Shown in pieces: positions 1 to 7,065 of a stretch of DNA of 11,127 nucleotides. This stretch comes from Thermoanaerobacterium sp. (lineage in GTDB: Bacteria > Bacillota > Thermoanaerobacteria > Thermoanaerobacterales > Thermoanaerobacteraceae): the NCBI GenBank assembly GCA_029960905.1, contig JASBVU010000027.1:1-11127 (forward strand). Direction: 5' to 3'. Below the pieces are notes generated by a model. The model had not been told where the DNA came from. It was given only the letters and a program-made list of their open reading frames with translations, and did no database searches. Position 1 is the stretch's first letter, and each line of letters starts with the position of its first letter. Made by a program: the position numbers and the translations under genes.

Positions 1-313
1 GCATACCTAGATACCACGTGATAAGATTCCAAACAACAGCGCCAAGTAAGCCTGTAAATATCATGATATAAAGATCATTGCCAACAATTGTGAGGTATTT
101 AAGCTTAAGCACGTCTTTGCTGATCGTTGATGCTATTGTAGCGCTTAAAGTAGCTGTGCCGATAAATTGAGCTAATGATGCCGTTATAAAGGCACTTCTT
201 ATGCCGATAGATCTCGATGAAATAATCGTAGCTATGAGATTTCCTTCATCGTGAAATCCTGTAATAAAAATGTATACTAATATGAAAGCTATAAGAATAT
301 AGTGCAAATTCAT
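1..313 (-). CDS. PiT-family inorganic phosphate transporter, N-terminal part (runs off the window)
   Basis: Reading leftward from the ATG at 313-311, 104 codons are visible before the window ends. The protein opens with a membrane helix (about residues 3-20), then GFHDEGNLIAT at residues 19-29, the PiT signature in which Asp22 and Asn25 stand in the D-x-x-N core (commonly GFNDAANAIAT). Near the cut, the stretch around WNLITWYLGM matches the PiT segment that normally leads into the Ser-rich P-S-S-S-H motif, which lies just outside the window. The family imports phosphate across the cytoplasmic membrane by cation symport. A GAGGTG ribosome binding site lies 6 bases before the ATG. The next gene upstream on the same strand is an epimerase 92 bases away, with no clear terminator between. 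Family call is firm; exact substrate and cation are inferred. Confidence 0.88.
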   Translation of the reverse strand, partial: MNLHYILIAFILVYIFITGFHDEGNLIATIISSRSIGIRSAFITASLAQFIGTATLSATIASTISKDVLKLKYLTIVGNDLYIMIFTGLLGAVVWNLITWYLGM

Positions 314-342
314 TTTGACACCTCATGTAATCTCTATGGTAC

Positions 343-348
343 ATTATA
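343..348 (-). promoter_or_regulatory. Putative -10 box of the phosphate transporter gene
   Basis: TATAAT on the minus strand lies about 30 bases before the transporter ATG. No good -35 hexamer is found at 16-18 bases spacing. A 13-base perfect palindrome (CTTAGTGACTAAG, plus strand 367-379) sits where a -35 would be, so an activator or repressor site is possible. Upstream transcription from the epimerase gene could also read through. Confidence 0.35.
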
Positions 349-405
349 TTATGCTAAGTTATGCACCTTAGTGACTAAGTATATTTTTATAAAACGCCAT
401 AAATA

Positions 406-1272
406 TTATTCTTTAGATACACCTATAGTAAATACAGATTTTAATTCCTCACCTGGTTTTATTATTTTAATATCTTCTCTTGTATTCATAGAGTCAGGCT
501 TAGCCATCCACGGCTCTACACATATAAACTCTTTGTCATGAAGCGACCACACAACAATATACTTAAATACTTCATCATATGTAAGACTGATTTTAATATC
601 TCTTTTTTTGTCTATTAAAAAACATTTATTTGATTCCGTTTCAAAAATAAGATTTACTTCAGCTTTTTTGGGATCAATCTTTTTATCGAAATTAATATGT
701 CTTTTGTCAATTACATCATAACACGTATCGGCATCTATTAATATCTCTGCATCATCTTTGTCCACAACGTTAAAATACGGGTGAAATCCGGAATAGAATA
801 TCATATCATCTGATGACATATTTTCATAATGCTGCTTTATTGACAGTATCCCATCCTTTAAAATATACGTAAATAGAAGTTTAAAATCAAATGGATACTT
901 CGCCTTTGTTTCACTGTTGCTTTCAAACTTTAATGTTATTGATGCAGAATCATCAGCATCTGTCTTAACTACATCCCATTTATAAAGCCTTGCAATACCA
1001 TGCTGTTTCATATTATACTCTCTGCCATCTATTGTATATTTCTCATCTCTTAGGCACCCACAAATAGGAAAGAGTATCGGTATTCCTCCTCTTATATTTT
1101 TTTCGGTATCGTACAGTGTTTCTTTGTCAAGATACAATATATCTTGTCCAGCCCATACATATCTTGTTATTATACCGCCACGCTCCGGCACGACTTCAAA
1201 AAACGAATTGTTTTTTAAATCATGAAGCCTATACGTTTCAAATTTATCCATATGCTTCTCCACTCTATACAT
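406..1272 (-). CDS. Aldose 1-epimerase (mutarotase) family protein
   Basis: 288 residues, the usual size for the galactose mutarotase / glucose-6-phosphate 1-epimerase superfamily, which interconverts alpha and beta anomers of sugars in the cytoplasm. Visible motifs are RGGIPILFPICG (residues 61-72), QHGIAR with His91, FHPYFNV with His164, and CVEPWM with Glu253. The two histidines and the glutamate are the expected acid/base residues of the fold. There is no signal peptide. The sequence resembles the divergent 'aldose 1-epimerase' proteins of clostridia, so the sugar (free hexose or sugar phosphate) cannot be told from sequence. The ATG at 1272 is chosen because AGAGGTG lies 5-6 bases upstream; Met8 is an alternative without its own ribosome binding site. 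The stop TAA at 408-406 has no clear terminator after it. Confidence 0.85.
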   Translation of the reverse strand: MYRVEKHMDKFETYRLHDLKNNSFFEVVPERGGIITRYVWAGQDILYLDKETLYDTEKNIRGGIPILFPICGCLRDEKYTIDGREYNMKQHGIARLYKWDVVKTDADDSASITLKFESNSETKAKYPFDFKLLFTYILKDGILSIKQHYENMSSDDMIFYSGFHPYFNVVDKDDAEILIDADTCYDVIDKRHINFDKKIDPKKAEVNLIFETESNKCFLIDKKRDIKISLTYDEVFKYIVVWSLHDKEFICVEPWMAKPDSMNTREDIKIIKPGEELKSVFTIGVSKE

Positions 1273-1306
1273 CTTAACACCTCTTTTATTATTTTGCCTA
1301 AAACCT

Positions 1307-1336
1307 ATTATACTATAATCGCTATCAACTTTTCTA
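1307..1336 (-). promoter_or_regulatory. Putative sigma-A promoter of the epimerase gene
   Basis: On the minus strand, TAGAAA (1336-1331) and a perfect TATAAT (1312-1307) are separated by 18 bases. This would start transcription about 30 bases before the ATG at 1272. The -35 match is weak (4 of 6). Confidence 0.45.
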
Positions 1337-1410
1337 ATTATTTCAATACATATATTAAATATAAAAGTTAAAAATAATTTTGAAAAATACTTTTTAGGAG
1401 TGTGATAGAG

Positions 1411-1680
1411 ATGGCTGAGGAAAAAGGACGTTACAAAAATCCTCCAAAGCCCGACGATCGTTCTGATAATGTTGGAAAATTACAGGATATGATTCACGAT
1501 ACGATAGAAAATTACAGAGAAGCTGAAGACTACTTAAAATTGCATGCTGAAGAACTTTCTCCAGAAAAAATCACAAGAATCAAGGAGAAAAACCGTCACA
1601 GACTTGAAAGCATCCACGGCATGAGAGATGAAATCGTGGATGAAGTTGAAGCAGGCAACGGTGTAGACAAAAAAGATTAA
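1411..1680 (+). CDS. tlp: Small acid-soluble spore protein Tlp
   Basis: 89 residues, close to the 83 of Bacillus subtilis Tlp. The core KPDDRSDNVGKLQDMI, then an acidic helix (TIENYREAEDYL), an EKITRIKEKNRHRLESI segment and a closing RDEIVDEVE are the recognisable Tlp pattern. Tlp is made in the developing forespore and packaged in spores of Bacillus and Clostridium relatives, so its presence implies the host sporulates. A GTG at 1402 would add three residues, but AGGAG ends at 1400, only one base before it and 10 bases before the ATG at 1411, so the ATG is preferred. I could not find a convincing sigma-F/G promoter upstream. The gene stands alone and ends in a strong hairpin directly after the stop. 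Confidence 0.9.
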   Translation: MAEEKGRYKNPPKPDDRSDNVGKLQDMIHDTIENYREAEDYLKLHAEELSPEKITRIKEKNRHRLESIHGMRDEIVDEVEAGNGVDKKD

Positions 1681-1709
1681 AAAATAGGCAGTTCTTTACT
1701 GCCTATTTT
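1681..1709. terminator. Hairpin terminator directly after tlp
   Basis: A perfect 12-base-pair stem (1681-1692 with 1698-1709) and a TCTTT loop begin right after the tlp stop codon. The A/T-rich stem ends give U-tracts on both strands, so it can act in both directions. Its right arm runs into the copy of the leuS 3' end at 1706-1726. Confidence 0.85.
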
Positions 1710-1726
1710 ACGACTATATTCACAAG
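1706..1726 (-). repeat. Direct repeat, left copy: relic of the leuS 3' end
   Basis: These 21 bases are identical to 2913-2933, the last coding bases of leuS. In the leuS reading frame this copy would read ...R-L-V-N-I-V-V-K followed by TAG, where the live gene has R-L-V-N-I-V-V-K then TGA. Similarity breaks down a few bases further out, although an ATTTTT block recurs after an indel. An exact 21-base match that ends at a gene's terminus and flanks a foreign-looking cassette is very unlikely to be chance. Confidence 0.8.
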
Positions 1727-1847
1727 CCTCCCTTAATTTTTGTACCCACATGTGAGTATAACCCAATTCATCATAAAAACATTTCTGAATAATACTTTTT
1801 GAAAGTCATATCATATAAATGCATTTTTACAATGCTATAATTATAGA

Positions 1848-1876
1848 TTGTTCTAATAGTTATTACATGTTATAAT
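1848..1876 (+). promoter_or_regulatory. Putative promoter of the MNT/HEPN cassette
   Basis: TTGTTC (1848-1853) and a perfect TATAAT (1871-1876) are 17 bases apart, about 30-40 bases before the MNT start. A 12-base perfect palindrome, CTATAATTATAG (1835-1846), lies just upstream of the -35 and could be an operator. Confidence 0.5.
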
Positions 1877-1911
1877 AATTGTGAGATTTTGAAAGGATGG
1901 TAATCTGGTTG

Positions 1912-2400
1912 ATGATAGAATATTTTGATAAAATACTTTATCTTTTAAAATCAGCATGTCAAAAAGTATATGGTGATAATCTAATTAGCCTTGTAATTTT
2001 CGGGTCTGTTGCAAGAGGTACGCCAAACCCTGAATCTGATATAGATATATTAATTGTTGCTGAAAATATTCCTGACGGAAGAATAAAGCGTATACAACAA
2101 TTTGCTAAAGTCGAATCATTATTAGATGATTACCTCGACAAACTTAAAAAGCTAGGAATATATACGGAATTATCTCCAATTATTAAAACACCTTCTGAAG
2201 TAAAAATAGGCAGCTTGCTTTTTCTTGATATGATAAATGATGCAAAAATATTATATGATAAAAATGATTTCTTCTCAAAGTATTTGACTGAGTTTTCATC
2301 TGAGCTTAAAAAAATGGGTGCATATAGAGTCGGAAATAATGAAAAATGGCACTGGGTAATAAAGCCGGATTACAAAAATGATGAGGTGTTTCATATATGA
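1912..2400 (+). CDS. Minimal nucleotidyltransferase (MNT), HEPN partner
   Basis: 162 residues from the ATG at 1912. The nucleotidyltransferase signature is clear: GSVARG at 31-36 and SDIDILIV with metal-ligand Asp43 and Asp45, with a possible third carboxylate (Glu86) in YTELSPII. The C-terminal WHWVIKPDYKNDEVFHI matches MNT proteins of thermophiles and archaea paired with HEPN genes. In studied MNT/HEPN pairs (type VII toxin-antitoxin) the MNT partner silences the HEPN ribonuclease by transferring AMP to it; that activity is inferred here. Start choice: an ATG at 1897 lies inside the ribosome binding site (AAAGGATGG, 1892-1900), so the start is probably TTG 1909 or ATG 1912. Its stop overlaps the HEPN start (ATGA), typical of translational coupling. 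It appears intact although its partner is broken. Confidence 0.87.
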   Translation: MIEYFDKILYLLKSACQKVYGDNLISLVIFGSVARGTPNPESDIDILIVAENIPDGRIKRIQQFAKVESLLDDYLDKLKKLGIYTELSPIIKTPSEVKIGSLLFLDMINDAKILYDKNDFFSKYLTEFSSELKKMGAYRVGNNEKWHWVIKPDYKNDEVFHI

Positions 2401-2810
2401 ATAATATTACACTTGCTGAAAGCTACTTGCAAAAAGCATAAACACGCATTAAGATGATTGAATTTCTTATGAATGAAGAAGCTTATTCAGATGTAATTAG
2501 AGAAGCACAAGAGGCTGTAGAACTGGCTTTAAAAGGCATGTTAAGAAAGATTGGAGTTGAACCGCCAAAACAGCATGATGTCGGATATTTATTAATTGAA
2601 TATAAAGATAAGTTCTCTGATGAAGTAAAAGAAATAGTAGATAAACTTGCTTCGATATCTAAGTGGCTTAGAAAAGAAAGGGAATTTTCCTTTTATGGTG
2701 ATATCGATTTTATTCCAACACTTGAATACACGGAAGAAGACGCAAGAAAAGCTATAAATGATTCAAAGTTGGTAGTTGATACAGCAGAAAAAGCTATTTT
2801 AAGTCAATAG
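2397..2810 (+). pseudogene. HEPN-domain protein with premature in-frame TAA
   Basis: The natural start is the ATG at 2397, overlapping the MNT stop. The frame reads MNNITLAESYLQKA, then TAA at 2439-2441, then TRIK and on from Met at 2454 through REAQEAVELALKGMLRK, EPPKQHDVGYLL and WLRKEREFSFYGD to the stop at 2808-2810. Both sides of the TAA fit one HEPN domain of 137 residues, so a single base change (for example from CAA, GAA or AAA) would explain it. HEPN partners of MNT are usually RNA-cutting toxins. The classical R-x(4-6)-H site is not obvious; this subfamily shows REFSFYGD instead. A 118-residue product could arise by re-initiation at ATG 2454, 12 bases after the TAA, but no good ribosome binding site precedes it and the first helix would be lost. 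Dead toxin or sequence error are the main readings. Confidence 0.8.
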
Positions 2811-2879
2811 ATAATACAAATGATTTACTTTCATAATTATTCATTATTTTATTAACATATAGCAATCATTCGACATTGT

Positions 2880-2908
2880 AAAAGGCAAGAATTACTTTCT
2901 TGCCTTTT
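2880..2908. terminator. Bidirectional hairpin terminator between HEPN and leuS
   Basis: A 12-base-pair stem (2880-2891 with 2897-2908) and TTACT loop start one base beyond the leuS stop codon. The stem ends AAAA/TTTT on both strands, so it can end leuS from the right and the MNT/HEPN transcript from the left. The 69 bases between the HEPN stop and this hairpin (2811-2879) are AT-rich with nothing recognisable. Confidence 0.8.
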
Positions 2909-2909
2909 A

Positions 2910-5354
2910 TCATTTTACGACTATATTCACAAGTCTATTTTTCACAACTACGACTTTGACTATTTCTTTACCGTCGATGTATTGTTTTATGCTTTCTGCT
3001 GAAAGTGCCTCATCTTGAATTTCCTTTTCACTTGCATCAGGAGAAATTTCAAGGCGTCCTCTTACCTTTCCATTGACTTGTATTGCTATCTCAACGACAT
3101 CCTTGACTAAAGCTTTTTCATCGTACTCTGGCCATTTTTGGTTGAACACTGAGTAGCTGTATCCCAATCTCTCCCACATCTCTTCTGAAAAATGCGGTGC
3201 AAATGGCGATAAAAGCCTTACAAGATCTGCAATAGTTTCCTCGTACAATCTTATATTTTTAATTTCTACGTCAGCATCGTATTTATAAAGTGCATTTACA
3301 AGTTCCATTATCCTTGCTATAGCGGTATTAAACTGGAACTTTTCAGCATCTTCTGTAACGCTTTTTATCGTATAATTTCTCACATAGTTAAGTTCCTTCT
3401 CATCTTTTGAAATCTCATCTTTACCTGCTTTGCCTTTATCCTCTATGAATTTATCTACAAGCCTTTCAATTCTCTGTATGAAGCGTGACATAGCTTTAAT
3501 GCCATCATCATTCCACGGACCGCCTTCCGTAAAGGCAAATCCAAACATCAAGTACATTCTAAATACGTCTGACCCATATTCATTGATGTACTCATCAGGT
3601 GATATTGTATTGCCTCTTGATTTGCTCATCTTATTTCCATCAGGTCCTAAAATTATGCCTTGATGTATAAGCGATTTAAAAGGCTCATCGAAGTCAAGGT
3701 ACCCTAAGTCTCTCAACGCTTTTGTGACAAATCTGGCGTACAAAAGGTGCATGCAAGCATGTTCAGCACCGCCTATATATTTGTCAACAGGTAGCATCTT
3801 ATCAATAAGCTCTTTGTTGAAAGGCTCTTTTTCATTTTTGTTGTCGGGATACCTTAGGAAGTACCACGATGAATCGACAAATGTGTCAAGTGTATCAGGG
3901 TCTCTCAATGCTTTGCCGCCACATTTAGGACATTTGGTATTCATAAACTCCTCAGATTTCTTAAGCGGCGACTCACCATCTGGAGAAAATTCCACATTGT
4001 AAGGCAAAAGAACTGGCAAATCTTCTTCAGGCACAGGTACCAGTCCGCACTTATCGCAGTGTATTATTGGAATTGGAGCACCCCAATATCTTTGCCTTGA
4101 TACAAGCCAATCCCTTAACCTGTAGTTTACTTTAAGAGTTCCTTTTCCATCTTTTTCAAGCAACTTGACTATCTCTATTCTAGCCTCTTCAGAGCTCATT
4201 CCAGTAAAATCACCGCTATCCACAAGAATGCCGTATTCTACGAATGGCAGTGAGTCATCTACTCCATCTTTCCCCTTGATAACTCTCTTTATTGGCAGAT
4301 CGTACTTCTTAGCAAATGCATAATCTCTCTCATCATGGGCAGGTACAGCCATGACACAGCCTGTCCCGTATGTAGCAAGAACGTAATCGGATATCCATAT
4401 AGGCACTTTCTCACCTGTAATAGGATGAACAGCATACGCTCCTGTAAATACACCTGTTTTTTCTTTTTCTGTTGAAAGCCTTTCTATTTCGCTTTGCTTT
4501 CTGGCATATTCCTTGTAGTCTTCTACATTCCTCTTATGCTCATCTGTTGTTATGAGATCTACTATTTCATTTTCTGGAGCCAAGACTACGTAAGTAACTC
4601 CGTATAATGTGTCAGCCCTTGTTGTAAAAACTTTAAACGATATGTCTTTGCCGTCGACTTTAAACTCTATCTCGGCACCATCTGATTTTCCTATCCAGTT
4701 TCTCTGCATCATCTTTGTCTTCTCAGGCCAATCCAGCTCGTCAAGCTTATCTAAAAGTTCTTCTGCATATTCGGTTATTTTCAAAAACCACTGCGTCAGA
4801 TCTTTTTTAGTCACTTCAGATCCACATCTTTCACAGGTGCCTTCCACAACTTGTTCATTTGCAAGGACTGTCTTACAGCTTGGGCACCAATTGACAGGCG
4901 CTTTTTTTCTATAAGCTAACCCTTTCTTGTACAGTTGTAGGAATACCCACTGTGTCCACTTGTAGTAGTCAGGCAAACAGGTTATAACCTCATAATCCCA
5001 GTCAAATGTAGCCCCCATCTCTCTTAGCTGTCTTTCCATAGTCTTTATGTTTTGAAGGGTAGAATCCTGAGGATGTATGCCTGTCTTTATGGCATAGTTT
5101 TCTGCAGGCAGTCCAAATGCATCAAAGCCCATAGGGTGAAAAACCTCATAGCCTTGCATCCTTTTCATTCTCGCCCATGAATCAGCAGGTCCATAGTTAT
5201 ACCAGTGCCCTGCATGTAGCTTTGCACCTGATGGATACGAAAACATCTCGAGACAGTACAGCTTTTTATCAATGTTCTCTGGGTTAAACTTGTATAGTTT
5301 TGTATCTTCCCACTTTTTTTGCCATTTTTTATCAATATCTCTCGAATAAGCCAT
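2910..5354 (-). CDS. leuS: Leucyl-tRNA synthetase
   Basis: 814 residues, a normal bacterial length. The enzyme charges tRNA-Leu with leucine in the cytoplasm and edits mischarged tRNA. In order: HIGH-type motif as HAGH (47-50); a zinc-knuckle pattern CPSC/CERC (Cys157, 160, 174, 177); the CP1 editing domain with TTRADTLYG (244-252) and [12 protein letters not shown] (about 337-348, Asp341); [12 protein letters not shown] (414-425); further Cys pairs at 433/436 and 475/478; KMSKS (575-579); and the anticodon-binding and C-terminal tRNA-contact domains ([11 protein letters not shown] near 756-766). The frame is open to an ATG at 5420, but that lies inside the T-box terminator. ATG 5354 has AGGAG at good spacing and begins with the family-typical [15 protein letters not shown]. 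Expression is controlled by the leucine T-box upstream. Its last coding bases are duplicated at 1706-1726. Confidence 0.98.
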   Translation of the reverse strand: MAYSRDIDKKWQKKWEDTKLYKFNPENIDKKLYCLEMFSYPSGAKLHAGHWYNYGPADSWARMKRMQGYEVFHPMGFDAFGLPAENYAIKTGIHPQDSTLQNIKTMERQLREMGATFDWDYEVITCLPDYYKWTQWVFLQLYKKGLAYRKKAPVNWCPSCKTVLANEQVVEGTCERCGSEVTKKDLTQWFLKITEYAEELLDKLDELDWPEKTKMMQRNWIGKSDGAEIEFKVDGKDISFKVFTTRADTLYGVTYVVLAPENEIVDLITTDEHKRNVEDYKEYARKQSEIERLSTEKEKTGVFTGAYAVHPITGEKVPIWISDYVLATYGTGCVMAVPAHDERDYAFAKKYDLPIKRVIKGKDGVDDSLPFVEYGILVDSGDFTGMSSEEARIEIVKLLEKDGKGTLKVNYRLRDWLVSRQRYWGAPIPIIHCDKCGLVPVPEEDLPVLLPYNVEFSPDGESPLKKSEEFMNTKCPKCGGKALRDPDTLDTFVDSSWYFLRYPDNKNEKEPFNKELIDKMLPVDKYIGGAEHACMHLLYARFVTKALRDLGYLDFDEPFKSLIHQGIILGPDGNKMSKSRGNTISPDEYINEYGSDVFRMYLMFGFAFTEGGPWNDDGIKAMSRFIQRIERLVDKFIEDKGKAGKDEISKDEKELNYVRNYTIKSVTEDAEKFQFNTAIARIMELVNALYKYDADVEIKNIRLYEETIADLVRLLSPFAPHFSEEMWERLGYSYSVFNQKWPEYDEKALVKDVVEIAIQVNGKVRGRLEISPDASEKEIQDEALSAESIKQYIDGKEIVKVVVVKNRLVNIVVK
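2913..2933 (-). repeat. Direct repeat, right copy: end of live leuS
   Basis: This is the second copy of the 21-base repeat, encoding the final L-V-N-I-V-V-K residues just before the leuS stop at 2912-2910. It marks the right border of the probable MNT/HEPN insertion. Confidence 0.8.
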
Positions 5355-5382
5355 CTTCTCACTCCTATTAATATTTTTGCAT

Positions 5383-5580
5383 AAAAAAGGCTTCACATCA
5401 CAAAGAGACGAAAGCTTCACTTCCGTGGTACCACTCTTTTTGACGCAAGCCCACTTGTTTCATATAACGGTTAACCCGTGCATACTTTTAATATGCATGC
5501 TCAATGGCGAGTTCAGCTAACACAATGCCTTTTCCCACCATCTAAGGCTCTCTGAAAAAGTCTTAGCCTACTACTCCACA
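5383..5580 (-). promoter_or_regulatory. T-box riboswitch (leucine, CUC specifier) upstream of leuS
   Basis: On the minus strand the leader shows, in order, the Stem I AGAGAG motif (near 5550), a GATGGTGGGAAAAGGC distal-loop-like segment, GAACTCGCC with specifier codon CTC (Leu) at 5511-5509, small hairpins around 5468-5500, the T-box core AGAGTGGTACCACGG (near 5437-5423), and an intrinsic terminator at 5415-5383 whose stem (GCTTTCGTC with GATGTGAAGC, one bulge) is followed by six T residues. Uncharged tRNA-Leu pairs with the specifier and with the T-box bulge, favours the antiterminator and lets leuS be transcribed. Specifier codon and downstream gene agree. Confidence 0.93.
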
Positions 5581-5593
5581 TCATTGCAATAAC

Positions 5594-5622
5594 AATATAT
5601 ATTTATCAATATTTTATTACAA
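5594..5622 (-). promoter_or_regulatory. Putative promoter of the leuS leader
   Basis: TTGTAA (5622-5617) and TATATT (5599-5594) on the minus strand are separated by 17 bases. Transcription would start about 10 bases before Stem I of the T-box. No terminator lies between this promoter and the upstream DUF4309 gene, so some readthrough into the leader is possible. Confidence 0.55.
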
Positions 5623-5648
5623 ATACTCTTAAAATGCAATAAGATAAA

Positions 5649-6350
5649 TCACCATTGGCGACCAGGATCGTCAGCCATAGAGTTAACTGTTGCTGATGGA
5701 TACAGCACATTTACATGATCTACAAGATTTGTTGTGTTTGATATGACAAATTCAAGCTTGTAATCAGAATTCATCGTATATCCTAAAACAGTTTGGCTTG
5801 GAGTGCCGCTTATAGTGGCTTTATATGGGGCTTTTCCCAATACATTTTCAATATCGCTTCTTGAAATAACTTGTAATCTTGGATCAAATGACCTCGTCTC
5901 AAAAACCTGCATTCCTTTATTAAATCCAAATACAAGTTTTTTGCTTGTAAAAGTCGTATAAGTTCCTTTTGCGGATGAAATGTACTCTTGCTTGTCAGGA
6001 TTGCCATATGCCTTTTCTATATCATCTATAGTCGTTTTACCCGTAACAAAATCGCAATTTATAACCTTTCCTTCTTTTGCAAGGCTAACTATTTGATTTA
6101 TCAAGTCAATGTTGTGATTGTCTGCAACAGGATTTTGATCTTGTTTATCACCATTATTATTGTCATTGTTGCTGCTCTTATTTTCATCTGTGGCATTATT
6201 CTGCGAAGTCGAATTATCATTTGTGGCAGCTTTTTGACTTTGTGATTCTTGATTTCCTCTTTGTGCTGTATGAGAATTATTGTAAAGCATGTATCCAGCA
6301 AAAACTGATACGATGACAACAAATGCTATCAATAAGCCGTATTTTTTCAT
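5649..6350 (-). CDS. YjgB-like DUF4309 protein, membrane-anchored, exported
   Basis: 233 residues. A single hydrophobic segment at about 5-22 after MKKYG is a signal peptide or N-terminal anchor; no lipobox cysteine is seen. Residues ~28-75 are a low-complexity Asn/Asp/Ser/Gln linker. The rest is the DUF4309 domain known from B. subtilis YjgB: LINQIVSLAKEGKV, GKTTIDDIEKAYGNPDK, KGTYTTFTSKKLVFGFNKG, SDIENVLGKAP, LVDHVNVLYP and the family-typical C-terminus NSMADDPGRQW. The function of the family is not known; an extracytoplasmic location is inferred. The ATG at 6350 is chosen because GGAGG (6362-6358) is 7 bases upstream; a TTG at 6356 is only one base from it. It is divergent from the ECF gene and has its own promoter. 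Confidence 0.87.
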   Translation of the reverse strand: MKKYGLLIAFVVIVSVFAGYMLYNNSHTAQRGNQESQSQKAATNDNSTSQNNATDENKSSNNDNNNGDKQDQNPVADNHNIDLINQIVSLAKEGKVINCDFVTGKTTIDDIEKAYGNPDKQEYISSAKGTYTTFTSKKLVFGFNKGMQVFETRSFDPRLQVISRSDIENVLGKAPYKATISGTPSQTVLGYTMNSDYKLEFVISNTTNLVDHVNVLYPSATVNSMADDPGRQW

Positions 6351-6388
6351 AATCAATCCTCCAATTTTTTATTTATTCCCCCACACAA

Positions 6389-6418
6389 ATGATAACCTTA
6401 TGCAGTGCCTTTCGTCAA
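6389..6418 (-). promoter_or_regulatory. Putative promoter of the DUF4309 gene
   Basis: TTGACG (6418-6413) and TATCAT (6394-6389) on the minus strand, each 5 of 6 to consensus, are separated by 18 bases. The start would lie about 30-35 bases before the ATG at 6350. Confidence 0.6.
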
Positions 6419-6476
6419 TCGATTTAAGCGAGATTTAATACATAATTAATGTTTTTAAGACTTTATTAATAATTGC

Positions 6477-6505
6477 TTAACAACATTAAACTATAGTGTT
6501 AAAAT
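6477..6505 (+). promoter_or_regulatory. Putative promoter of the ECF S-component gene, with possible operator
   Basis: TTAACA (6477-6482) and TAAAAT (6500-6505), each 5 of 6 to consensus, are 17 bases apart. The spacer contains the 8-base palindrome ACTATAGT (6490-6497), and the TATAGT(G)TTAAA motif is repeated just after the -10 as TATAGTTAAA (about 6505-6514). This placement suggests a repressor site, but no regulator is recognised. Confidence 0.55.
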
Positions 6506-6538
6506 ATAGTTAAATATATTAATGTTGGAGGTGATATC

Positions 6539-7051
6539 ATGGTAAACAGCACATCACCTAAAAAGTTTGATGCAAAATTCATAACAAGGACTGCTATTTT
6601 ACTGGCATTGACTATAATCGTGCAATTTATCAAGATGCCACAGCTTATAACAGGTTCTATCGTAAATGCGATGCTTATTGTATCGGCTTACTTTGTCGGA
6701 ATCTGGTCTGGTATCACAATAGGGCTTTTGACGCCAATCATCGCTTTTTTAGTAGGACTTATGGGATTTCCAATACTTATACCATTTATAATGATTGGCA
6801 ATGCACTGTACGTGGTGCTTTTTTCCTCTTTTAAAAACAACATCATAGGCATGATAGTAGGTGCAGTTGTGAAATTTTTATGGCTTACAGCCTCCGTAAA
6901 GTACATTCTTGTAATGTTTGGTGTCAAAGTCCCTCAAAAAATTGCAGCAGCGTTTACATTCCCGCAGTTAGCAACAGCTATAATTGGTGGAATACTATCC
7001 ATATTTTTAATATTCATCTTAACAGGCTATTTCAATAAATCAAAGGAGTAG
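6539..7051 (+). CDS. ECF transporter S-component-like membrane protein
   Basis: 170 residues, very hydrophobic, with about six membrane segments (roughly 15-31, 38-57, 59-74, 78-97, 101-127, 142-163) and a short charged tail (NKSKE). Size, topology and the GLLTPIIAFLVGLMGFPILIPFIMIGNALYV stretch (positions 62-92) resemble S-components of energy-coupling factor transporters, small proteins that bind a vitamin or other micronutrient and share an ATPase/EcfT module encoded elsewhere. No ATPase or T-component lies in this window, so it would be a group II type, solitary S-component. The ligand cannot be named: no riboswitch precedes it and no biosynthetic gene adjoins. The start is firm, with GGAGGTGAT at 6527-6535 and ATG at 6539. 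The stop codon lies within a hairpin shared with the convergent M28 gene. Confidence 0.72.
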   Translation: MVNSTSPKKFDAKFITRTAILLALTIIVQFIKMPQLITGSIVNAMLIVSAYFVGIWSGITIGLLTPIIAFLVGLMGFPILIPFIMIGNALYVVLFSSFKNNIIGMIVGAVVKFLWLTASVKYILVMFGVKVPQKIAAAFTFPQLATAIIGGILSIFLIFILTGYFNKSKE

Positions 7052-7065
7052 GTATATCCTACTCC
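7045..7065. terminator. Shared hairpin between convergent ECF and M28 genes
   Basis: An 8-base-pair stem (7045-7052 with 7058-7065) and TATAT loop contain the ECF stop TAG (7049-7051) and touch the M28 stop TAG (7067-7065). Flanking T-tracts are short, so termination may be modest, but its position between convergent genes supports a bidirectional role. Confidence 0.55.

Larger units (their letters stand above)
1727..2912. other. Segment between leuS-tail repeats: probable inserted MNT/HEPN cassette
   Basis: This 1186-base stretch lies between the two 21-base leuS-tail copies and holds only the MNT and HEPN genes, their promoter and a hairpin. Removing it plus one repeat would join the tlp terminator straight to the leuS 3' end. 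No integrase, transposase or terminal inverted repeat is visible, so the mechanism is unknown; it could be site-specific insertion at a gene 3' end or recombination between leuS tails. The call is an inference from the repeat. Confidence 0.5.

Noticed and set aside
302..541. A 79-codon plus-strand frame across the transporter/epimerase gap
   Set aside because: It overlaps both minus-strand genes, has no ribosome binding site and shows no recognisable protein features.
3430..4914. Several plus-strand open frames of 77-101 codons opposite leuS
   Set aside because: They lie fully antisense to well-conserved leuS coding sequence, lack ribosome binding sites and resemble no family.
5355..5420. 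N-terminal extension of leuS to ATG 5420
   Set aside because: The extra 22 codons fall in the T-box terminator and leader; the ATG at 5354 has a proper AGGAG and the conserved N-terminus.
6120..6240. AT-rich trinucleotide-like repeats inside the DUF4309 gene
   Set aside because: They encode the Asn/Asp/Ser-rich linker between membrane anchor and domain; this is ordinary low-complexity coding sequence and not a CRISPR or satellite array.
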